Assembly: GCA_030248295.1 (NCBI GenBank)
Contig: JASANH010000895.1
Span: forward strand, 1 to 64,000
Length of the DNA stretch: 64,000 nucleotides
Direction: 5' to 3'
DNA from: Mesodorylaimus sp. YZB2_4
Lineage: Eukaryota > Nematoda > Enoplea > Dorylaimida > Dorylaimidae
Shown here: one piece after another, positions 1-11,099 of the stretch
How the letters are laid out: each line of letters begins with the position of its first letter
Numbering within the stretch: the first letter of the stretch is position 1
Position numbers and translations under genes: made by a program
Notes under the pieces: generated by a model
Told to the model about the DNA's origin: nothing
Database searches by the model: none
The model's input: the letters and a program-made list of their open reading frames with translations, nothing else

Positions 1-984
1 TTGGCACCTAGTCCTTTTGGCACATTCTGCAGCCATGCTAAGCTATTTATGGCGAAATCGTGTTTCTCCTTGTTTTGGTCATAGTCCTGTTTCTGCCGTT
101 CTTGTGCCTCGCGCAAATTATTCCGAATGAAATACCTGAGAGCATTGAGGTCTGCTGCTACATCGACTGCGTAATCTTTAGTCTTCTTCCTGTCGGTTGG
201 TTGTTTCGACAGTTCGCCTGGTATTTGCGGCTCCCTTCCAAAAAGGATTTTATACGGTGAATATTTTAGAGTTGATTGGATCGACGATCGATAAGCAAAC
301 AGCAAAAACGGTAGTGCCTGATCCCATTCTTGGGCATACTGCCTAATGTAAATGCCGAGCATGGTGCCTAAGACCTTATTGAAATGCTCCGTCAGACCAT
401 TGCACATCGGGTGATATGCAGTCGTGTTCTTCTTCTTGATGTTGCACAATTTGCACACGTTCTGCATCATGTTAGACAGAAATTCTTTCCCTCTGTCGGA
501 TATCAATTCAGAACAGTTGCCATAACGACACAGTATTTCCTGTATGAAGGCAGTGGCTGCTGATTTGGATGTTTTGTCTGGCAGGGGGACAGCTTCCACC
601 CAACGCGAAAAATAGTCTGTGAAAACGATGATATACTCATTTCCTCGTTTGGTACGTGATAATGGACCAAAAAGGTCGATCCTACCCGCTCCCAGGGCGC
701 TGCTGTTGGAGGCATGGGTTGTAGGGGAGCTGCTCCAAAATTTCACCTTTCAGGTTATGTGGAATGACTGTTTGGAACACGGGTTCAGTGTTCTTACTCC
801 ACTTCATGAGATGTACCAGAATGCCATCTTTGATCAGATATCGTGGTTTTTCCAGCAGGAACTGCTTCGCCAAAAGCTCATCTCGAGGTATGGTTCCGTC
901 TTCCAAGAACTCAATCCTTGCTCGTAGAGTGCTGTCACTGCGTTGCTGGTGAGCTAAATCAGCATATCTTGCGTTTTCTTCCAT
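1..984 (-). pseudogene. Integrase remnant of the gypsy element
   Basis: The minus strand from 984 reads a typical start of integrase (residues around LAHQQRSDSTLRARIEF, then KPRYLIKDGILV). This breaks off near 690 and continues with the catalytic core from RIDLFGPL through FTDYFSRWVEAVPLPDK, LISDRGKEF, TAYHPMCNGLTEHFNKV and WDQALPFLLFAYRSS. The D, D and E residues are present. The HHCC zinc-binding region that lies between these two parts in gypsy integrases is missing, which suggests an internal deletion near 680-700. The reading frame stays open from the core to the window edge, where it continues leftwards. Confidence 0.85.
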
Positions 985-1466
985 TTGTTCAGGTCTAACT
1001 GCGAAACTTCTTTTTCGATTGCTGCAAGCATGGTGTTATCGACACTAGCTCTCGACAATGCGTCTACATTAGCATGATGTTTTCCGGGGCGATAGCGAAT
1101 CTCGAAATGCATACCCGCCAGGTTGGCTATCCATCTCGCAAATCGGCCATCATGAGTCTTATTCTTGAAAATGTATACCAATGGTAAATGATCCGTAATG
1201 ATCGTGAACTTTTGCCCATAGATGTATGGCCTAAACAACGTGACGGCCCAATACACACCTAAACCTTCGATTTCAGACACAGAGTACCTAGTTTCGGCTG
1301 GCAGTAGGGACCTGCTGGCATACGCGACTGGGTGTTCCCTGCCGTCGTCGCCCTTCTGTGATAGGATCGCTCCGAGGCCCTCTCTGCTTGCATTTGTGTA
1401 TATGGTGAATGGCTTATGAAAGTTTGGATATGCCAAAATTGGTGCTGTAGTTAACCGTTGCTTCAA
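954..1466 (-). pseudogene. RNase H domain of the gypsy element
   Basis: The translation shows the gypsy RNase H pattern: FTIYTNASREGLGAILSQ, then HPVAYASRSL, ETRYSVSEIEGLGVYWAV, FTIITDHLPL and the YRPGKHHANVDALSR tail that precedes the integrase. In active elements the first motif normally reads T-D-A-S, and that Asp is a metal-binding catalytic residue. Here codon AAT gives Asn. The second Glu (SEIE) and the Asp of ITDH are retained. Loss of one metal ligand, together with the frame change at the domain end, argues for an inactive relic. Confidence 0.85.
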
Positions 1467-1496
1467 TTCGCTGAGGGCCTCGCTGCAATCCGATTC

Positions 1497-2672
1497 TTAT
1501 TTGAACTTGACGCTGTCTTTAGTGAGTTCAAAAAGTGGGCGTGCCACTTGCGAGAAATTTTTGATGAATCTTCTATAAAATGAGCACATGCCTAAAAATC
1601 GACGCACTGCTTTCTTATCCTTCGGAATCGTCATGTCTTTGACTGCTTTCACCTTACTCTCCCCGACCTTGAGTCCAGACGCAGAGATGGTGTGACCCAG
1701 AAACGAAAGTTCAGACTTGAGAAAACTGCACTTGGATAATTTCAGTCTGAGATTCACTTTGTGCAAGCGCTCAAAAACAGCTTGCAGACGTTGCTGATGC
1801 TCTTTGAAAGTGGATGCGTAAACTAGAACGTCGTCCAGGTATACGAGACATCGCTCCCAAGTGAGACCTGACAAGACTGCGTTCATGGGGCGCGTAAAAA
1901 CGGCAGGTGAGTTAGTGAGGCCGAAAGGCAGGACTTTCCACTGATAATGTCCTCCTCCAGGTACTCGAAATGCAGTTTTCTTTTTATCACCCTCTTTCAG
2001 TTTTATCTGCCAGTATCCAGATATCAAATCCAAACTGGAGAAGAATTTGGCGCCAGAAAGCGAGTCTAAAATGTCATCGATGCGTGGTAAAGGGAATTCA
2101 TCTCGCACAGTAATTGCGTTCAGGGCGCGATAATCGACACAAAAACGATATTCGCCTGTTTTCTTGCACACCAAGCAAATCGGACTAGCCCAGGATGAGC
2201 GTGCGTCCTCTATCTGACCCCCATCTTTCACCTCTTTCCCCATCTTTTGTACCTCCTCCCTTTGGCGGGAAGGTAATGTGCGAGGTGGTATATGGACTGG
2301 CGGGTGGTCACCTGTGTTGATAGTATGCTCAATCTCGATATTAGCTGGATTCAAATCTAACGTGCTCGTCGCAAATATGCCCTTTTTAGCCAATTGTCCA
2401 AGGAATGTCCTCATGCTACGCTTTTGGTCTTTATTGAAGTGTCGATTGCTAAATGTCAGTCGTTGAATCTGTTGCACTGGGTTATCCTTCTTCTCCGTTC
2501 GATTAGTCAGTTTGTAAAAATCAACAGGCACAATTTCGACAGCTTCTTCAACGTGCCCTACGACCGTGGCCGAAACGAAGCAACGAACCGATAGTTTACG
2601 AATCTTGTACCTGAACTGACTATTCCAAAAAAACCGGGCACAGTGCATAAGAAGGCGGGTCATCATCACCAC
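1497..2672 (-). pseudogene. Reverse transcriptase domain of the gypsy element
   Basis: An open frame of about 390 codons covers the stretch from before RT through the RT palm and thumb. Visible RT blocks are the fixed-donor PxRxLPxR-type segment (residues about 128-137), WASPICLVCKKTG (about 160-172), RFCVDYRALN, FSSLDLISGYWQI, FGLTNSPAVF and CLVYLDDVLVYA, followed by LSFLGHTIS and RRFLGMCSFYRRFI of the connection region. These motifs in this order are diagnostic for LTR-retrotransposon RT. No aspartic protease was recognised upstream. The frame ends shortly before RNase H resumes in a different frame at 1466, so it is a fragment of a broken polyprotein. It is listed as a pseudogene because the flanking domains are damaged, although this segment itself is open. 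Confidence 0.9.
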
Positions 2673-3360
2673 TTGTCACCCAATCACATCTTCGCCGGCC
2701 GCGAGCGCCGCCCGTTTGCGTCGCTAGCGCCCCCTAGTCGCTGGTCTTCTCCTCCTCGGGGTATCGCTGGTCCTCGTCTGGTCGCACGTGAATACCACTC
2801 GCTGGTCTCGAGGTCGCGGCGATGCCCAATGCTGAGGCGGCGAGGTCGCCCCGACAGACGGCAGCACGTGCCCCGTCCAGGCTCACCGCACTCGGCATAG
2901 GCTTCGCACGTGCCGTTCTCGACGGCCCCGATCTTGCGTCCACCACTCGACCTCGATGATGCCCATCTGGTCCCCGTCGACCATTGTCCACCGTCCTCGT
3001 TTTACGACCTTGTGTTGGTCGTCCCGACGGCCGCTAATCCGATTGTTTTGACCAAACTTTGAATCTTCGTCGGGCGGAAACATGGGGTTACTGTACTCCC
3101 CAGGATCCAAGGCAGCTGCCCCATCACCCACGTTCATGTTCACAACACCACTGACTGTTTGCGAACCGATATGCCCGTTCGTCAAAACCGGGTTTATTTT
3201 CAGAATTCACAAAAGCATTGGCAAAATTGACATTGGCATTGGCAATTCAGCAGATTCACATATTCACACATTTCCAGTACAGTAAAAAACAGCCCTACTC
3301 ACACGTTTGACATCATTTTGCTCGCGTTTGACACCTTCATCTTTCTCGCCCTTTCGCCAT
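2673..3360. other. Region between pol fragment and Cys-rich ORF
   Basis: GC-rich sequence with short overlapping open frames on both strands, none with recognisable domains. It may be the degraded gag/protease part of the retroelement. I see no LTR or primer-binding site. Confidence 0.4.
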
Positions 3361-3654
3361 TCACTCGGACGATGTAGTCGAAGACGGCGATTCTGGAGCC
3401 GGTCGATTCATGCAGCGTTGGACATCGCATCGACACTTATCCCCGCACGTTTTTCCACTCTTCCTGCACACACAGCGATCGTTACCACAGAGAGGACCTT
3501 TCGTTTTTTTCCTGCCACACTGGCTGCGTTTGCTGCCCACAAAGCACGCGAAGAACTTCCTGAAGTTGGCCTTCATTGCCTTCTTATCTTCAATCTTCGG
3601 TCGCAACACAGTTTTGATCGTTGGGCACACGTCACCACCGACAACAGCCGACAT
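3361..3654 (-). CDS. Small Cys-rich ORF, possibly CXC-like
   Basis: The open frame (start ATG at 3654, about 97 codons) is basic and Cys-rich. The C-terminal half carries a run of cysteines: FFACF, SQCGR, PLCGNDRCVCRKSGKTCG, DKCRCDVQRCMNR. The spacing C-x-C-x5-C-x3-C-x-C-x4-C-x-N resembles one repeat of the CXC (tesmin/TSO1) zinc-binding module, but I cannot assign it with certainty. It lies about 0.7 kb upstream of the RT frame on the same strand. It could be a gag-like or accessory part of the retroelement, a host exon, or chance coding potential. No introns were defined. A longer frame to 3750 exists, but its N-terminal part looks like non-coding sequence. Confidence 0.35.
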   Translation of the reverse strand: MSAVVGGDVCPTIKTVLRPKIEDKKAMKANFRKFFACFVGSKRSQCGRKKTKGPLCGNDRCVCRKSGKTCGDKCRCDVQRCMNRPAPESPSSTTSSE

Positions 3655-4283
3655 TGTCCTTTTACGGAAGGATACGGAAAGCCAGGAAAGCGAAGGAGAG
3701 ACCAGACGGGGCCAGCAATTTGTTGAACACTGAACCCACATTATCATCACTTTGAATGCAGTATGAGTGTAAACCTACCATACCGTACAATACACTACAA
3801 TGACGGCTTACACAATAATGGCTTTGTATCTATAGTCATGTGTGACAAGGCTACTTCCATATTCGAATTTCCCGCCTGACGATTGGACCATGCCAGCTTT
3901 CATATCATCAGTCAAGGAAAGCCAATTAGGCATAGATCAGACTCATTATTATATCCCCAATTTATTGGCTACGCCATGCACTTTCACCCCGTTTCTGACC
4001 TCGGATTCAGGCTAGCCCTGGCGCATCACGAATTGGAATGGTGTCTCTTCGCCTACGTGGACATACAGTATGCATTTGACTGGTTTTCCTGATCGATGAT
4101 TGGTGCAGCTCCTTGTGTCTGTTTACTTTGAAATTAGCGCTGGTTTTGGCTGCTTACTACAAAATGTCTGCTAAGCCCGCCAAGCTAATTTTCGTAACAC
4201 TGTTGGGCCGAGAGCCTCGGCTTTTTTAAGTCTGATTGCAACCGAATCGACAATTTATCAGTATCGCTTTTCCGACCATCTTT

Positions 4284-5099
4284 ATGTCCTGGCGTAGATT
4301 CCTAATGGCTACGTTATCTGAATCAGATCTTTCAGCGATCGAAGCTAATCTTCGTCAAGTTTCGAACCGTATTCGCACGGCCTACGATTCTGCACCGATC
4401 GAAACTCGTTCATCTACTCCAGTTCGATTAGTGGCCGTATCAAAAACGAAACCAGTCTCGGCAATACTGGCTGCGTATCGTCTCGGTCAACGGCACTTTG
4501 GTGAGAACTATCTTCAAGAATTGATTGCCAAGGCCAATGATCCAGTCATTGTTTCGGAATGCGGTGAGATTCGGTGGCATTTTATCGGCCATTTACAATC
4601 AAATAAAGTATCTAAACTAGTTCAATCAGTATCTAACTTATTCCTCGTCGAGACGGTGGATTCCGAGAAATGTGCTCGGAAACTGAACGAAGTGGTCAAA
4701 GAGAAGGTCGGCGATTCCCTTGATCGACAGTCTGCCCAGCGTGTAATGGTGCAAGTAAATACGAGTGGAGAAAGTCAGAAATCCGGGCTGCCACCCGATC
4801 AAGCCATTGGTTTAGCCAGTTTAATACAGGATCAATTCACATCTCTTCGATTTTTCGGTTTCATGACGATTGGGTCGATTGAACAAAGCGAGAACAGCCA
4901 GGGCGAGAATATGGATTTCGTCCGATTAGTGGAAACGAGGCGTGAATTTTGTCGCAAACATTTCATAGAGGATGAAAAGAGCATCGAATTGAGTATGGGC
5001 ATGTCTGGTGATTTCGAGACGGCTGTCAGAATGGGATCGACAAATGTTCGCATTGGAAGTACAATTTTCGGTGAAAGGGCGCAGCATGACCCAAAATAG
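4284..5099 (+). CDS. PLPBP: Pyridoxal phosphate homeostasis protein (YggS/PROSC family)
   Basis: Single-exon frame of about 271 residues, close to the roughly 275 of the animal protein. It binds pyridoxal 5'-phosphate and buffers its free level; no enzymatic reaction is established for the family. Family motifs are seen in order: RLVAVSKTKP with the PLP-binding lysine, HFGENYLQEL, IRWHFIGHLQSNK, LFLVETVD, VMVQVNTSGE.QKSG, GFMTIGS, ELSMGMSGDFETAVRMGSTNVRIGSTIFGER. The fold is the alanine-racemase-like TIM barrel. The first ATG is at 4284; an internal ATG at 4305 fits the family N-terminus better and may be the true start. It is intronless among intron-rich neighbours, so a retrocopy origin is possible, although the frame is intact. 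EXOSC6 begins only about 190 bases downstream. Confidence 0.96.
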   Translation: MSWRRFLMATLSESDLSAIEANLRQVSNRIRTAYDSAPIETRSSTPVRLVAVSKTKPVSAILAAYRLGQRHFGENYLQELIAKANDPVIVSECGEIRWHFIGHLQSNKVSKLVQSVSNLFLVETVDSEKCARKLNEVVKEKVGDSLDRQSAQRVMVQVNTSGESQKSGLPPDQAIGLASLIQDQFTSLRFFGFMTIGSIEQSENSQGENMDFVRLVETRREFCRKHFIEDEKSIELSMGMSGDFETAVRMGSTNVRIGSTIFGERAQHDPK

Positions 5100-5287
5100 A
5101 ATTGTGTGGCTAGATGATAAAGTCGTATAGTTTTTATGTTCTTAGATTTGTAATTGTCTTCAAAAAGTAAAAGTTGTCCAGAAACTTGGTTTTTGCTTAA
5201 TGCGACCAGAGTTGGTTTTACTGATTTACTTAATTTATGTTCTGTTTCTGTTCAGTCAGTCGATTATTGCCTTTGCAGCTTTCAGCA

Positions 5288-8200
5288 ATGGCTGCTATCA
5301 ATCTCGACCGGACTTATTCGATTGGCATGTTCACTGCGGAATCGGGACGTGTGGAGACAGTGGCATGGACCAAGTCGAAGTTAGAACAACTCAAGAAAGG
5401 ACACGCCAAACGCAAGGATGGACGGGCGTTGGAAGAATTTCGGCCCATGTGTAAGTTTCTACCGTCTGAGCCGCCTCTGCGGTGCAATGGTGAAGGGCGT
5501 GTGTCACAGTTTGCTTGGCAGAGCTGGAAGCCGGTCGGCCTGATTTCAACTCTGGCCGTCTGAGAACTTGATGAAGTTCTTTCTGCGCCATGCACGCCTG
5601 GCTGTGAGTGGCTCACCCTTTATCCCTCGGGTCGACAAATGAGGAGAAGCCGTATGGGTCGGGGGCTCTCGAATATGGGTTCCCTCCGGGGGCATGGGCA
5701 TGGCTACTCCGCGGGGTAACCATACCCAGCTCCACGGGGTAACCGCCGACATCGCGGGGTAACGACTAACACGCACCCTTGCCCGGCATACGTCTGGATT
5801 GACCATAGTCCATGGCAAGATAGGGTCAGCTAACATGCCCCTATCCCGCGGGTAAGATGCCAAAAATAGACCCTCCCCTGAAACGACCAGGACGGGCATA
5901 AGAAAAGAATTTAAAAAATGGTATAGCGTTCGATCCCGGTCAGGGTTGGGCTTCTAGCAGCGCTAGCATGGGGAAGTTACAAGAGTGCAAAGCTGAGTGG
6001 CACTGTTACCGATGCTTGTAATAGAAATGGGTAACTGTAATCTCATGCATAGATAGTGCTGATGAGTGACAGTTATTTGCTCACATTGGCGGAAAGGGTC
6101 AGAGTCGAACCCTAGCATGATGATTGCCCTACTTTAGGCGTGAACGCAGATGCATCGATGAGCGCCGATGGATCAACGTATGCCGAATTGGGAAACACGA
6201 AAATTTATTGCGTTGTGTAAGTTGGATCCTTTTGATTCCGTCAACTGCCGTCAGAATCGCTAAAATATGTACTCTACTGTAGGCCGTAGCCCACACTCAC
6301 GTTGTCCAGGTCGTTGTGTGAGAAAGTCCAAAACCCGTCCATACTGGTTTTGTGCCAAACATTGCAGTTACTGTCACTCTCCGTTTGCCTAACTGTTTAC
6401 AGAGACGCGCAACGAGTCAATGGAAGACTGATGCTTGCTTGGGAGGGTGACGTTGTATTGTTGCCTAAAACCATCGAACTGTTTTGATCCTGATTTTAGG
6501 AATGGTCCTCACGAAATTAGCAAAGCAGATACGACGAGCGAGGCATCGTGGCGGGCCTTATTGATGGTCAAGGTCAACTACACACCGTTCGCTTTGGGAT
6601 CAAGAATAAAAAGACAGCGCTCTGATCAAGAAACGAATGAAGAACGGGCCTATGCGTCGGCGATAACGGATGCTTTCATGCCCCTTATTCTTCTGGTAAG
6701 TGCAGTGGCGTTTTGTAATACGTCTGGGTCCGTATTACTGGAGGGAGTGGCCAGTGGTTCCACCATCCAAGCCGCAGACTCTGTGAGGAGGATTGATTGC
6801 CAGGCTAGCCTCCTGTCCCATGGCCGAGTGCGTCAGGCGTCTGCTTTGTGTGGGCACTTATGGGCGAGTGCAGGGTAACGGGTGCCATCACTTTGGAATG
6901 CTTGCGGTAATGTGGGGAAGCACATCCCTGGTTAGGTGCGTAGTGTGATAATCCCTCCTTTTAGGACAAATACCCGCGATCGCAAATCGATCTCTTGGTG
7001 ACTGTTATCGAGGACGATGGTGGTGGTAAGTGAGCATTTGTTGGCCTGAGACTTTCTAGGCAGCCTGTCTGTGTTTAATTTTAGTTCTTTCATTGGCACT
7101 GACTGCATGTTCAGTTGCTCTTGCGAACGCGGGAATCGAAATTTACGATGTTCTCGTTGCGGGAAGTTTGGTAAGAGTAGCAATACATTTTTGAAGGGAT
7201 GGGAAATCTACAAAGCTCGCAATAAAAGTTGATAAGCGGCTTCGAGCTGAAAGTCTTGTCAAAGCGTTCGTTCTGGATCCTGATGAAAATGGCCGGGACT
7301 GAATGTTGTGGAGATGTTTCTAAAGGAGAGCTGGAGAAAATCTGGCGGGTGATTGACCCGATAAAGAAAAAGGGATTTGTTTGCTGATCGGTGACTGATT
7401 CCCCGCTTTTTTGCTTGCCAGATTTGAATGCAACGATACTAAAAATTATCCAAGGAAATAGACTTTTTGGCTCTACGTATGTTTGCTGGCTACTCAAGGG
7501 GGCGTAGGTCATCTGCAGCGATTAAAAAAAGTGCAAAAAGCACTCTTTAAAAATCCCAATCCCGAACGAACGCTACGTCAAATCAATCACTCACTATCAG
7601 TGCTGGGCTTTGACTTATCTTTGATGCATTGGTAGAACTACGAGTAGGAGAGATCTGGTATCCTAACACCTGCCTCAAGGATAAGTCGAAGCTTGACAAG
7701 ATGTTTAGTCCGCAGCCATTCTTTCAAGTTCTATTGACAGTATGCGAAACCAGGCCTGGCAGGCGATTATGGCGGGACACCAAGCCGAGTCGAGGTCTGC
7801 ATGTGCGGCTGAAACATCAACCCGAAGGGTTGGCGCTTTCCAGCTAGGGGAGATTAATAATTCTCTCCCACTCGTCTTGACCCGTCTGGCACGAAGACGC
7901 TAGCTAGGAAGTTGTCCATTTCAGTTAGCCATCGATGGTCACTTCATACTCGACCCAACAATGGACGAACGTCTGCGAGCCGTGGCACCATCTGATAGCC
8001 AGACCAAGAGCAAGGACAGCCCAGAAATGACGGACAATTCAAACGTCACGTTCGCATTGATGCCCTCGTTGAACCAAGTCGTGTGTATCAATCAGGAAGG
8101 ACTGTTGAAACCGAAAAGTTTTAGTGAAGTAAGTCCACACGTTTTTGTTCTGAAGTTCGTAAAGAATGCTGCCAGTTTCAGGCGATAAAAATGCTGGCAG

Positions 8201-8295
8201 AATGGTGCTGTCAGCAATACCCTCTCGTACAGCTGGCTATTATTAAATCGATTAAACGTGGACAAAAAATGACTGCGCAAAAGACAAATATGTGA
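5288..8295 (+). CDS. EXOSC6: Exosome complex component MTR3 (EXOSC6), 7 exons
   Basis: RNase PH-like ring subunit of the RNA exosome, which holds RNA for 3'-5' processing and decay; in animals the ring subunits are catalytically inert. Exons by phase-checked reading: 5288-5450, 6138-6216, 6500-6695, 6965-7025, 7085-7170, 7925-8128, 8182-8295, giving about 300 residues (human 272). Matching blocks: KRKDGRALEEFRP, ADGSTYAELGNTKIYC, NGPHEI, PRSQIDLLVTVIEDDGG, LTACSVALANAGIEIYD, then FILDPTMDERLRA and VTFALMPSLNQV. The LDPT and ALMP-LNQV pattern distinguishes MTR3 from the related RRP41 (EXOSC4). A spacer of about 20 residues, rich in Ser, Lys and Asp, separates LDPT from ALMP. Introns 1 and 5 are long and carry repeats. 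Confidence 0.93.
5625..5875. repeat. Short GC-rich repeat cluster in EXOSC6 intron 1
   Basis: Three near-tandem copies of CGGGGTAAC spaced about 28 bases apart lie at about 5711-5765, with a related CCGCGGGTAAG near 5849. The rest of the intron to 6137 shows no coding exon. Nature unknown; it could be part of a dispersed element. Confidence 0.5.
7260..7445 (-). repeat. Dispersed repeat copy in EXOSC6 intron 5
   Basis: The reverse complement matches about 33430-33690 inside an RFT1 intron. Both share GGCAAGCAAAAAAGCGG, a TCAGTCACC block, CAAACAAATCC, CATCTCCACAACATTCA and AACGAACGCT, with point differences and small indels. The frames in both copies encode short similar peptides ([11 protein letters not shown]), but with no start or domain. 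I judge it a transposon-derived intronic repeat. Confidence 0.75.
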
Positions 8296-8567
8296 TCAGT
8301 TTTGACCATGCCATGTTCTTTGCTGTGTTTCAAAACCTAGGAACGAACTTTGATGCAAGGGGCGGATTTGAAACAGGGGCTGGGTAAATATGAGTTTCAG
8401 CTCGGGCGTACTGTTTATGCGACGCGTGGAAGTTAGCCGACGCTCTGAACTAGCGAACGTGCAAATGGCCTTGTTTGGGTATTAAGCACGTCGAGAGAGG
8501 GCTGTGGTGTCAATCAGTCCACATGTGGGTCGGTATTGTGTGACCGATGATCGGCGATTAGGCAAAT

Positions 8568-11099
8568 ATGTTGACAGCGGCATCGAGTGATCCGATTTTA
8601 GACGCGGCGTCGAATTTATCCTTGCCCTTATTGAAACAGTTATGTGAATCGAGAGCTTTATTAGAAAATGTGACCGATTTGGTCTCCTTTTCGTCCCTTA
8701 CGCCAAATTCGAGTGAGCAGGACGCACGGGTGTCCTCGTTGATTAGTTTCGACCGCCCGACCCCGCTCAAGGTATGGGGAGTAGGCCTATTGTTCGTCAC
8801 CGTCATCAGTTGCTGCGCTGCCACGGGCATAGCTTTGATGCCGCTGTTGAGTCGGAGGACGTATCGAAGATTACTGATCTATTTTATCGGCTTGGGTGTG
8901 GGATCGTTGAGCGGAAGTGCTGTATTTCATCTTTTGCCACAAGTAAGATGCGCCCCGTCTCAAATTTTTATACCTTGGAAAGGTCGAAAGGCAAAGCAGA
9001 AGGTGTGATCGGGGCATGACTTCAAAATGATTCTCGTGGCCTAGCTGCCTAGCCTCTTTCGGGATAGGAATTGGCAAGCTATAGGCCTCTGTCCTTTACT
9101 GAACCAACGAACTTTGAGGATGTGCTGACAAACTGAATATCCTACAGCATAGACTGTAAACGTTTCATGGTTTTTAGTGGACTGCCCAAAAATTTGCCAA
9201 AAATGTTTGTCTTCTATAAATAAATCCGGCTTTGAAATAAACCGAAAGAAACAGGTTCAAGCGTGGATTTGCAGAATTTTATAAATACCCGCCGAAAGAA
9301 CGATCCGTTTTAAAAAATTTCAAGTTTAGCAAACTGGCATTTTCTGAACTCCTAACTAAAATATGTTTTACTCACGATCAGGCAGGCGTGTCTTTCTTCG
9401 ACGTGGCAGAAATGCTGTCACTTCCCGGCCTGACTAGAACAACATTCAAAAACTTGTTCAATGTCGAAAGGAAAACTTTGATATATGAAAGATTATGAAT
9501 CCGCGATTCGAGATATGGGTTCTTTTCAGGCATGGGGTTTAGTAGACGATGGAAAATCGCACGAATATTTGTATCAAGCGTGGATGACTATTTTTGGCAT
9601 TTATCTCTTCTTCTTAGTCGACAAAATCCTAAAAATTCTCATGGAATATCGAAAGGTGACTTGCTTTTTTTTAAATATTTTGGAAATTTATCAATTGCTT
9701 TCCAGAGGCGCAAGGCCATGCAAGGTTACAGATCCGGTTTGACTGTAAGATTAGGGATGGACGGAGACGGCGGGGGCGAGGGCAAGGTGACGGAAATGAC
9801 GTGCGTGCATGAACATTCGGCCAATGGTGATTTGAGCAGTGCCAGCCACGATGCTATCATTCCATCTAGATGTATTAATCGCCACGATTCCCCCGCCTCG
9901 TACGATGAGCGCGGCTCGCTGGAGCCATGTTCAGACGCCAAACCGGTCAAGCAAGTCGATTCGACTGTGGATGTTCTGAGAGATGTAAGAAGATTTGCAT
10001 GGTCTATGGTTTTGCAGTGTATCGGTCATTCTGGTGCTGCTATACCGAAAACTGCTTGTGCTGGGCTGCCCTTAAATGGACACCTCCACTTCCTGTACCA
10101 AAAAGACTCAACCTGACGATTTCTCGTTTCAGATACAAAGAATGTGCAGTCACGATCATGAAGTGCATTTCGAGAAGGGACAGAGCGTTATTGCCACTGT
10201 AGCCTGGATGATAATATTCGGTGATGGTTTGCATAATTTCATCGACGGTTTATCAATCGGAGCCGCTTTTACCGACAGCATCCTCTCTGGTATCAGCGTT
10301 TCGGTGGCCGTTTTATGCGAAGAATTTCCACACGAATTGGGTAAGTGCCAGCTTTTTATGTGCCCCAGCGCGCCTTGTTCAACATGCAGCCAAGATTACC
10401 TATTTTATGTTTGAGATAAGATACGAGTTTTTAGTGAATAAGGGGAGCTAAGGAATGCCAGGAATAGAAAACCTATGCAGAAAAACTGTCGCGGGGACTT
10501 ATTGTTGTGGATGCATTTTAATGGTTCTTGTTTTTAGGCGATGTGGCAATCCTAGTCAGTGCTGGAATGACGTTAAAGCAAGCTTTGCTCTACAATTTGC
10601 TCTCAGCAGCCACGTGCTATCTCGGGTTTTTTCTTGGCGTTATTGTGGGTGAATTCGCAGCGGCCACGACCTTTATTTTCGCTTTAGCTGGTGGAATGTT
10701 TTTGTATATTTCGCTGGGCAGCATGGTAAGGGCATTTGCATATTACCTGCAGAGTGTCTGTGCAAAGCGATAGCAGTGATGTCAAAGTAGGGGAGGTCGA
10801 TGTAAATATTGACATGAGCTTGGCACGCCAGGAATGGTGTTACGGGGCTCCTTGGCCGAAGTGTTTAGTGTGCTGTGGTACGACAGAAGACGCATCAGCT
10901 TTTATAGCCGTCACTGGCACCGTGCAAAATGTATCTTTTTTTTTAGGCGCCAGAAATGAACGGGACGATGGAAAAGGCGCTGAACATTAGTATTCGACAA
11001 GGCTTTCTCGTTCTGGTGTTGCAGACGACAGGGGTCTTCAGTGGTCTTGTGTTAATGTTCCTGATGTCCCGTTACGGCCCTGAAATTCAATTCCACTGA
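8568..11099 (+). CDS. ZIP family metal transporter, ZIP8/ZIP14-like, 6 exons
   Basis: SLC39-type importer of divalent metal ions (Zn, Mn, Fe) into the cytosol. Exons: 8568-8942, 9530-9655, 9706-9984, 10133-10340, 10538-10725, 10947-11099; about 442 residues, all phases join. Predicted membrane helices include [38 protein letters not shown] and [14 protein letters not shown]. Helix IV has [16 protein letters not shown]. Helix V reads EEFPHELGD, where the first residue is Glu instead of the usual His; this EEFPHELGD form is the hallmark of the ZIP8/ZIP14 group, which carries Mn and Fe as well as Zn. The C-terminus has [16 protein letters not shown] and PEMN. The cytosolic loop is hydrophilic but not strongly His-rich. 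The ATG at 8568 lies just after a possible 3' splice site. Confidence 0.93.

Larger units (their letters stand above)
1..2672 (-). mobile_element. Ty3/gypsy-like LTR retrotransposon, decayed pol region
   Basis: On the minus strand the order is reverse transcriptase (1497-2672), RNase H (954-1466), integrase N-terminal part (about 682-984) and integrase core (about 1-680, running off the left edge). This RT-RH-IN order is that of Ty3/gypsy elements. The RT reads FCVDYRALN, then LDLISGYWQI, then the catalytic YLDD. The integrase core keeps the first Asp (RIDLFGPL), the second (LISDRGKEF) and the Glu (GLTEHFNK). The copy is damaged: pol is not one open frame, the reading frame shifts near 985-1000 between RNase H and integrase, the usual HHCC zinc region before the core is absent, and RNase H has Asn where the family has Asp. 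No LTR was found inside the window, so the left end lies outside and the right end was not located. It is almost certainly inactive. Confidence 0.93.

Noticed and set aside
6090..6130. A second B-box-like GGTTCGACTC (minus strand)
   Set aside because: Same problem: no cloverleaf can be drawn, and it overlaps EXOSC6 intron 1 and its acceptor.
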